Source: Jeotgalicoccus nanhaiensis
GTDB lineage: Bacteria > Bacillota > Bacilli > Staphylococcales > Salinicoccaceae
Direction of reading: 5' to 3'
DNA: 64,000 nt
NCBI GenBank assembly: GCA_004570955.1
Contig: SPPL01000001.1
Span: 248,001 to 312,000 of the forward strand
In this document: one piece after another, positions 59,374 through 64,000 of the stretch
Layout: each line of letters begins with the position of its first letter
Numbering within the stretch: the first letter of the stretch is position 1
Made by a program: the position numbers and the translations under genes
The notes under the pieces: model-generated
Databases searched by the model: none
The model's input: only the letters and a program-made list of their open reading frames with translations
What the model was told of the DNA's origin: nothing

Positions 59374-61773
59374 TTGACATTGATACATTTAGCAATATTT
59401 TTACCTGTTATTGCTGCGGTCGCTATCGCAATAATATACAGGTATGTTAAAGATGTACATCTCGGTTGGTTTGTTTTGCCTATTCCGACTGTGATAGTCG
59501 CATACTTATTTAGCTTAATACCCTCTATTGCCAATAATCAAGTTTTCCATCATACATTAAATTTAATGCCCCGTATCGGGTTGAATTTTGACGTTTACAT
59601 AGATGGTCTCGGCTTACTATTTGCAATACTGATTTCTGGTATTGGCGCACTGGTAGTTTTATATTCTATCAGTTACCTATCCAAAGAAGAAGAACTTGGC
59701 AATTTTTATGTCTATCTGCTTATTTTTATGACTGCTATGCTCGGCGTAGTTTTAAGCGATAATATTCTAATGCTGTATTTCTTCTGGGAACTGACATCAA
59801 TTTCCAGTTTCCTCTTAATCGCTTTCTGGTTTACTAAAGAGAAATCGATATACGGTGCACAAAAATCAATGCTGATTACTTTCTTCGGCGGATTTATGAT
59901 GCTCGGCGGATTTATCATTTTGTATATTATTACAGACACCTTCAGCATCAGAGAAATAATCGCCAATGTTGATTTAATTATGGCAAGTCCGCTCACTCCA
60001 ATCGCGGTAGTCTTAGTGCTGCTCGGAGCATTTACGAAGTCTGCACAGTTTCCCTTTTACATCTGGCTGCCGGATGCTATGGAAGCTCCTACACCGGTCA
60101 GCGCGTATCTGCACTCCGCTACAATGGTTAAAGCAGGACTTTACCTCGTTGCCAGGTTCACACCAGTTTTCGCTTTCAGCGAATTATGGGTATGGCTGAT
60201 TCTGGTTGTCGGTCTGGTTACACTGCTCTGGGCTTCATTTAACGCGGTGAAGCAGGATGATTTAAAAGGTATACTTGCATTCTCTACCGTATCGCAGCTC
60301 GGTATGATTATGAGTCTTCTCGGTGTCGGCGCTCTAGCAGTTGCTACAGGCGCGGATGAACAGATTTTCACAGTTGCAGTAGTTGCGGCAGTGTTTCATA
60401 TTATTAACCACGCAACATTTAAAGGCGCCCTGTTCATGGTGGCAGGTATTCTTGACCACGAAACAGGAACGCGCAGCATGCGTAAACTCGGCGGTCTCAT
60501 GACGCTCATGCCGATTACATTTACTATGACACTTATTACAGCCTTATCGATGGCAGGTATTCCTCCATTTAACGGTTTCCTGTCGAAAGAGTTATTTTTA
60601 GAAGCAATGTTTGAAATTAGCAATGCAAATTTCAGTGCTTTAGCTGACTGGAGTGTCCTGTTCCCGATTCTTGCAATCGCCGGCAGTATATTTACATTCA
60701 TCTATTCAATTAAATTAATTCATGGCATCTTCTTTGGTGAACGTACTCACGAGACACCAAAAGAACCGCATGAAGCACCGAAACTGTTGCTTGCATCACC
60801 GATAATTTTATCAGCACTCGTTGTTATTTTCGGTCTGTTCCCAAATATTCTGTCAGGTACCATTATCGATCCTGCAGCAATGAGTATATTGGGTACAGAA
60901 ACGGCTTTAAATACTGAAATTTCACACTGGCATGGCTGGAATAATCCTGCCCTCTGGGCCACAGTTGCTATAGTCGTTATCGGTACAGCACTTTATATAT
61001 TCAGAAACAGCTGGATGTTTATCTACGAGTACCATAAAGAACAATTTACACTGAATCATTTATACGACCAAGGTCTCATCTACAGCCAGCTTGGTTCTGC
61101 TAAAGCAGAAGAAAACGTAATGACTGGCTTCCTGAGAGATTACATGGTTTATATTTTCGGATTCTTTGTTATTTTCGGCATAGTTACAACTTTCTACACA
61201 GGACTGCCGATTACATTCGGTGATTTCGCCGATGTCGGTATTCAGGATATGGCTCTTGTACTGATTATCCTCGTCTCGCTTGCAATAATAATGATGACCC
61301 GCTCACGCATGGTTTCCATAATTATGCTCGGAGCTATTGGATTTTCAGTAGCCTTGTTTTTTGCATTCTTCAGGGCACCGGACCTTGCTTTGACTCAGCT
61401 TGCTATAGAAACAGTAACAACTACTTTATTCCTTGTATGTTTCTATCATCTGCCGAAGAAATCAAAACACGAAGAAAGTATCAAATTTAAATTTACGAAC
61501 TTCATAGTATCTGTCGGTGTCGGCGCAATCGTTATACTTTTCGGACTCGCGGCATATTCAAACAGGCTGTTCGATTCCATCAGTCAGTATCATATCGATC
61601 ATGTCTACGATCTCGCAGCCGGGGGAAATATGGTTAACGTTATACTCGTTGACTTCCGTGGCTATGATACGCTGTTTGAAACACTTGTATTCGGTATCGC
61701 AGGTATCGGTATTTACGCACTGATGAAAGCTAAAGTATCAAGAAAGGATGATGAAAATGAAGAGCACGCTTAA
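59374..61773 (+). CDS. mnhA: Na+/H+ antiporter subunit MnhA (MrpA)
   Basis: A 799-residue membrane subunit with about 20 helices. The proton-translocating NuoL-like core has VLYFFWELTSISSFLLI, SAQFPFYIWLPDAMEAPTPVSAYLHSA and the lysine-bearing helices; the C-terminal part carries the MrpA/B-type extension (PDLALTQLAIETVTTTLF). The longest frame starts at 59338, but TTG 59374 follows AGAGGAGG. Mrp antiporters expel Na+ in exchange for H+, central to halotolerance. Confidence 0.95.
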   Translation: MTLIHLAIFLPVIAAVAIAIIYRYVKDVHLGWFVLPIPTVIVAYLFSLIPSIANNQVFHHTLNLMPRIGLNFDVYIDGLGLLFAILISGIGALVVLYSISYLSKEEELGNFYVYLLIFMTAMLGVVLSDNILMLYFFWELTSISSFLLIAFWFTKEKSIYGAQKSMLITFFGGFMMLGGFIILYIITDTFSIREIIANVDLIMASPLTPIAVVLVLLGAFTKSAQFPFYIWLPDAMEAPTPVSAYLHSATMVKAGLYLVARFTPVFAFSELWVWLILVVGLVTLLWASFNAVKQDDLKGILAFSTVSQLGMIMSLLGVGALAVATGADEQIFTVAVVAAVFHIINHATFKGALFMVAGILDHETGTRSMRKLGGLMTLMPITFTMTLITALSMAGIPPFNGFLSKELFLEAMFEISNANFSALADWSVLFPILAIAGSIFTFIYSIKLIHGIFFGERTHETPKEPHEAPKLLLASPIILSALVVIFGLFPNILSGTIIDPAAMSILGTETALNTEISHWHGWNNPALWATVAIVVIGTALYIFRNSWMFIYEYHKEQFTLNHLYDQGLIYSQLGSAKAEENVMTGFLRDYMVYIFGFFVIFGIVTTFYTGLPITFGDFADVGIQDMALVLIILVSLAIIMMTRSRMVSIIMLGAIGFSVALFFAFFRAPDLALTQLAIETVTTTLFLVCFYHLPKKSKHEESIKFKFTNFIVSVGVGAIVILFGLAAYSNRLFDSISQYHIDHVYDLAAGGNMVNVILVDFRGYDTLFETLVFGIAGIGIYALMKAKVSRKDDENEEHA

Positions 61774-62224
61774 AAGAGCCGGTTACAGTAAAGTACAGCG
61801 CCAGATGAATGATGTGTTTATCCAGTTCACTTCTAAAGTGATTTTTCTCATCATCCTGCTGTTCTCGGTAAACTTATTTTTGGCAGGGCACTACACACCA
61901 GGCGGCGGGTTTGTCGGCGGTCTGCTTGCTGCCTCCGCCATTATACTTCTGCTTATGGCTTATGATTATGAAACAGTTAAGAAAATGATTCCGGTGAACT
62001 TTCATTTAATGATAAGTCTCGGACTGGCACTGGCAATTGTAGTGCCGACCTTGCTGTTTTTCTTCGGTGTACCCTTCTTCACCCACCAGCACACCTATGT
62101 TACTATGCCGGTATTTGGTGAAGTTGCCCTGCACACAGCCGTAATTTTTGATGTTGGTGTCTTCCTTACTGTTGCGGGCACATCGCTCCTGATTGTCACA
62201 TTGGTTGGGGGGACAGAGAAATAA
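61757..62224 (+). CDS. mnhB: Na+/H+ antiporter subunit MnhB (MrpB)
   Basis: A 155-residue subunit with four helices; [20 protein letters not shown] is the MrpB signature. The frame opens with two earlier ATGs, but the ATG at 61757 lies 9 bases after AAAGG. It overlaps the end of mnhA by 17 bases. Confidence 0.93.
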   Translation: MKSTLKRAGYSKVQRQMNDVFIQFTSKVIFLIILLFSVNLFLAGHYTPGGGFVGGLLAASAIILLLMAYDYETVKKMIPVNFHLMISLGLALAIVVPTLLFFFGVPFFTHQHTYVTMPVFGEVALHTAVIFDVGVFLTVAGTSLLIVTLVGGTEK

Positions 62225-62565
62225 TGGAACTCGTCACTATTATTTTATCGGGCATCTTAATCGCCAGTGCGACTTATTTAATTCTCTCAAAGAGTGTTCT
62301 CAGAATTATCATCGGTGTATCTATTTTGTCACATGGTGTACATTTGATGATTCTGACAATGGGACAGCTAAAACGCGGCAACGTACCGGTTCTGGATGAT
62401 ACCGTAAGTTCTTATTCAGACCCTCTGCCCCAGGCCTTGATTCTGACAGCGATTGTTATTTCATTCGCGTTGACTGCTTACAGCCTTGTACTGCTGCTCA
62501 GAAATTATAAAGAACTCGGCACAGATAACACTGAAGATATGAAAGGAGTTCCACATGACGACTAA
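62224..62565 (+). CDS. mnhC: Na+/H+ antiporter subunit MnhC (MrpC)
   Basis: A 113-residue NuoK-like subunit with three helices (about 4-22, 27-45, 73-95) and [17 protein letters not shown], the conserved third helix. The ATG overlaps the mnhB stop (TAATG). Confidence 0.94.
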   Translation: MELVTIILSGILIASATYLILSKSVLRIIIGVSILSHGVHLMILTMGQLKRGNVPVLDDTVSSYSDPLPQALILTAIVISFALTAYSLVLLLRNYKELGTDNTEDMKGVPHDD

Positions 62566-64000
62566 CATATTACCCATGCTCCCTATCATTCTTCCGTTTA
62601 TAGCCGGCGTCATCATGCTGTTTATCGGAAAGCGTCCGATACCTCACCGTATGGTGTCGGCTGTCACCGGACTCATGATGGTTGGTATTGCAGCATTTAA
62701 TATCTATTATGTATACAAGAACGGAGCGATGGTAACATTCATCAGTAACTGGTCGGCACCATTCGGCATCAGTGTCGTTTATGATATGGTTGCCGCGCTG
62801 CTCGTCTTTACAACATCGCTCGTAATGTTTTTCGTTGTTATCTACTCATTCCAGTCCATCGGATATGAGAGAGAAAGATATTACTATTATCCTATGGTCA
62901 TGTTTATGATTACCGGGATAAACGGTGCTTTTACAACAGGAGACATTTTTAATATGTTCGTATTTTTCGAAGTATTCCTTCTTGCCTCCTATGTTTTAAT
63001 TACTCTCGGAAGCCGGAAAATCCAGCTTCAGGAAGGTTTTAAATATCTCGTTGTAAACATCGTGTCATCAAACTTCTTTCTTGTAGGACTTGCCTACCTG
63101 TATTCAGTTACAGGTTCGTTAAATATGGCTGATATTCATATTAAACTATCCAATTACGATGGCAGCCTCGCTATTATGACACTTGTTGCAGTTGTCTTTA
63201 TATTCGTTTTTGCTACAAAAGCCGGACTGTTCCCGCTTTATTTCTGGATGCCGGGTTCTTACAGTGCTCCGCCGATGCCGGTCATTGCACTGTTTGGCGC
63301 TCTGCTGACTAAAGTAGGAGTTTACGCGATTGCAAGAACATTTTCACTGTTCTTTACCAGCGATACAGCTTATACCCATCAGGTGCTGCTGCTGCTTGCG
63401 CTCCTCACTATTGTCGCCGGCTGTATAGGAGCACTAGCATATACTGATATGAAAAAAGTTATTATTTATAACATTATGATTGCAATCGGAGTCATTATCG
63501 TCGGTTTCTCAATGATGGATTACGCCGGAACTATCGGCGGCATGTATTATTTAATCCACGATATGATCATTAAAGCAGCGCTGTTCCTGCTCATCGGTTT
63601 TATAATTTACCGTACAGGGAAGAACGATGCTGCAGATCTCGGCGGACTTATAAAACAGCATCCTGTCGTCGGCTGGACATTCTTTATCGCCGGCCTGTCC
63701 CTGGCAGGGGTACCGCCGTTTCCTGGATTCTTCGGTAAACTGTATATCGTAGAATCTGCTTTTAACAACGGCCATACTTTCTCAGCAATAATCGTGCTGC
63801 TGTCGAGTTTGATTGTTTTATACAGTATTATGAAAGTATTCATTAAAGTATTCTGGGGAGAACCGTCAGAGCCGATTGAACTGAAAGATATTAAATCGGA
63901 TAAATTGCTGTTCTCAGCTATTGGTCTCGTTATCGTTTCAACTGTCTTTGGGCTTTCAGCTGACTTTTTATTCCCGGCCTTTGAAATGGCGGCTGAAGCA
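62555..64000 (+). CDS. mnhD: Na+/H+ antiporter subunit MnhD (MrpD), 3' end missing
   Basis: The 482 codons in the window cover most of this NuoN-like proton-channel subunit (about 498 in S. aureus). ATG 62555 follows AAAGGAG and overlaps mnhC by 11 bases. Conserved segments: [32 protein letters not shown] with the key lysine in [10 protein letters not shown], and [16 protein letters not shown]. The frame is open to the last base; mnhEFG should follow. Confidence 0.93.
   Translation, partial: MTTNILPMLPIILPFIAGVIMLFIGKRPIPHRMVSAVTGLMMVGIAAFNIYYVYKNGAMVTFISNWSAPFGISVVYDMVAALLVFTTSLVMFFVVIYSFQSIGYERERYYYYPMVMFMITGINGAFTTGDIFNMFVFFEVFLLASYVLITLGSRKIQLQEGFKYLVVNIVSSNFFLVGLAYLYSVTGSLNMADIHIKLSNYDGSLAIMTLVAVVFIFVFATKAGLFPLYFWMPGSYSAPPMPVIALFGALLTKVGVYAIARTFSLFFTSDTAYTHQVLLLLALLTIVAGCIGALAYTDMKKVIIYNIMIAIGVIIVGFSMMDYAGTIGGMYYLIHDMIIKAALFLLIGFIIYRTGKNDAADLGGLIKQHPVVGWTFFIAGLSLAGVPPFPGFFGKLYIVESAFNNGHTFSAIIVLLSSLIVLYSIMKVFIKVFWGEPSEPIELKDIKSDKLLFSAIGLVIVSTVFGLSADFLFPAFEMAAEA

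Overview
The window is low-GC Firmicutes DNA whose gene content and order match the family Staphylococcaceae. The block fabI-mgtE-nadK-relQ-CYTH-trHb-spxH-[RsaE]-pepF-coiA-mecA-spxA-trpS-fabF-fabH-opp and the block clpB ... cdr-yisL-FAH-addA-addB-spsB ... gudB-rocD-S1-ppiB-mnhABCD are the staphylococcal backbone. Protein divergence, frequent TTG starts and local rearrangements point to a Staphylococcus relative such as Jeotgalicoccus, Salinicoccus or Nosocomiicoccus rather than Staphylococcus itself. The genus is an inference.

0-10 kb: the start of a Tat-exported protein, a small membrane protein, a phage-type M23/SH3 lysin without signal peptide, an AI-2E-type permease, the yjcH-yjcG pair, FapR-controlled fabI, mgtE, nadK, relQ, and the divergent CYTH-truncated hemoglobin-spxH operon. 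10-18.4 kb: an 86-nt hairpin element, the small RNA RsaE/RoxS, pepF, coiA, mecA, spxA, trpS and FapR-controlled fabHF. spxH, mecA and spxA sit close together, so this is a protein quality-control and redox-stress neighbourhood. 18.4-28.3 kb: an oppDFBCA peptide importer with tandem cre-like sites, a DUF2929 protein and glpK-glpD.

28.3-30.3 kb is the most unusual stretch. Two arrays of 41-bp tandem repeats, in the same orientation and without indels, flank an AT-rich gene for a NERD nuclease-domain protein with a zinc ribbon. 30.3-41.5 kb: CtsR-controlled clpB, uppP, a MIP18/SufT-like protein, a Cof-type phosphatase, degV, CoA-disulfide reductase, a membrane-anchored amylase-fold protein lacking catalytic motifs, yisL, a fumarylacetoacetase-family enzyme and a DUF418-like membrane protein. 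41.5-54.6 kb: addBA recombination nuclease, signal peptidase spsB, a TVP38 protein, and trpDCFBA behind two tandem tryptophan T-boxes; trpE and trpG are not in the operon. 54.8-64 kb: gudB and rocD (with a cre site), an S1-domain protein, ppiB and the start of the mnh/mrp Na+/H+ antiporter operon, with mnhD cut by the window end.

Several starts were moved from the longest reading frame to the codon that fits a Shine-Dalgarno sequence. All functional calls rest on reading sequence motifs and remembered families; no database search was run.
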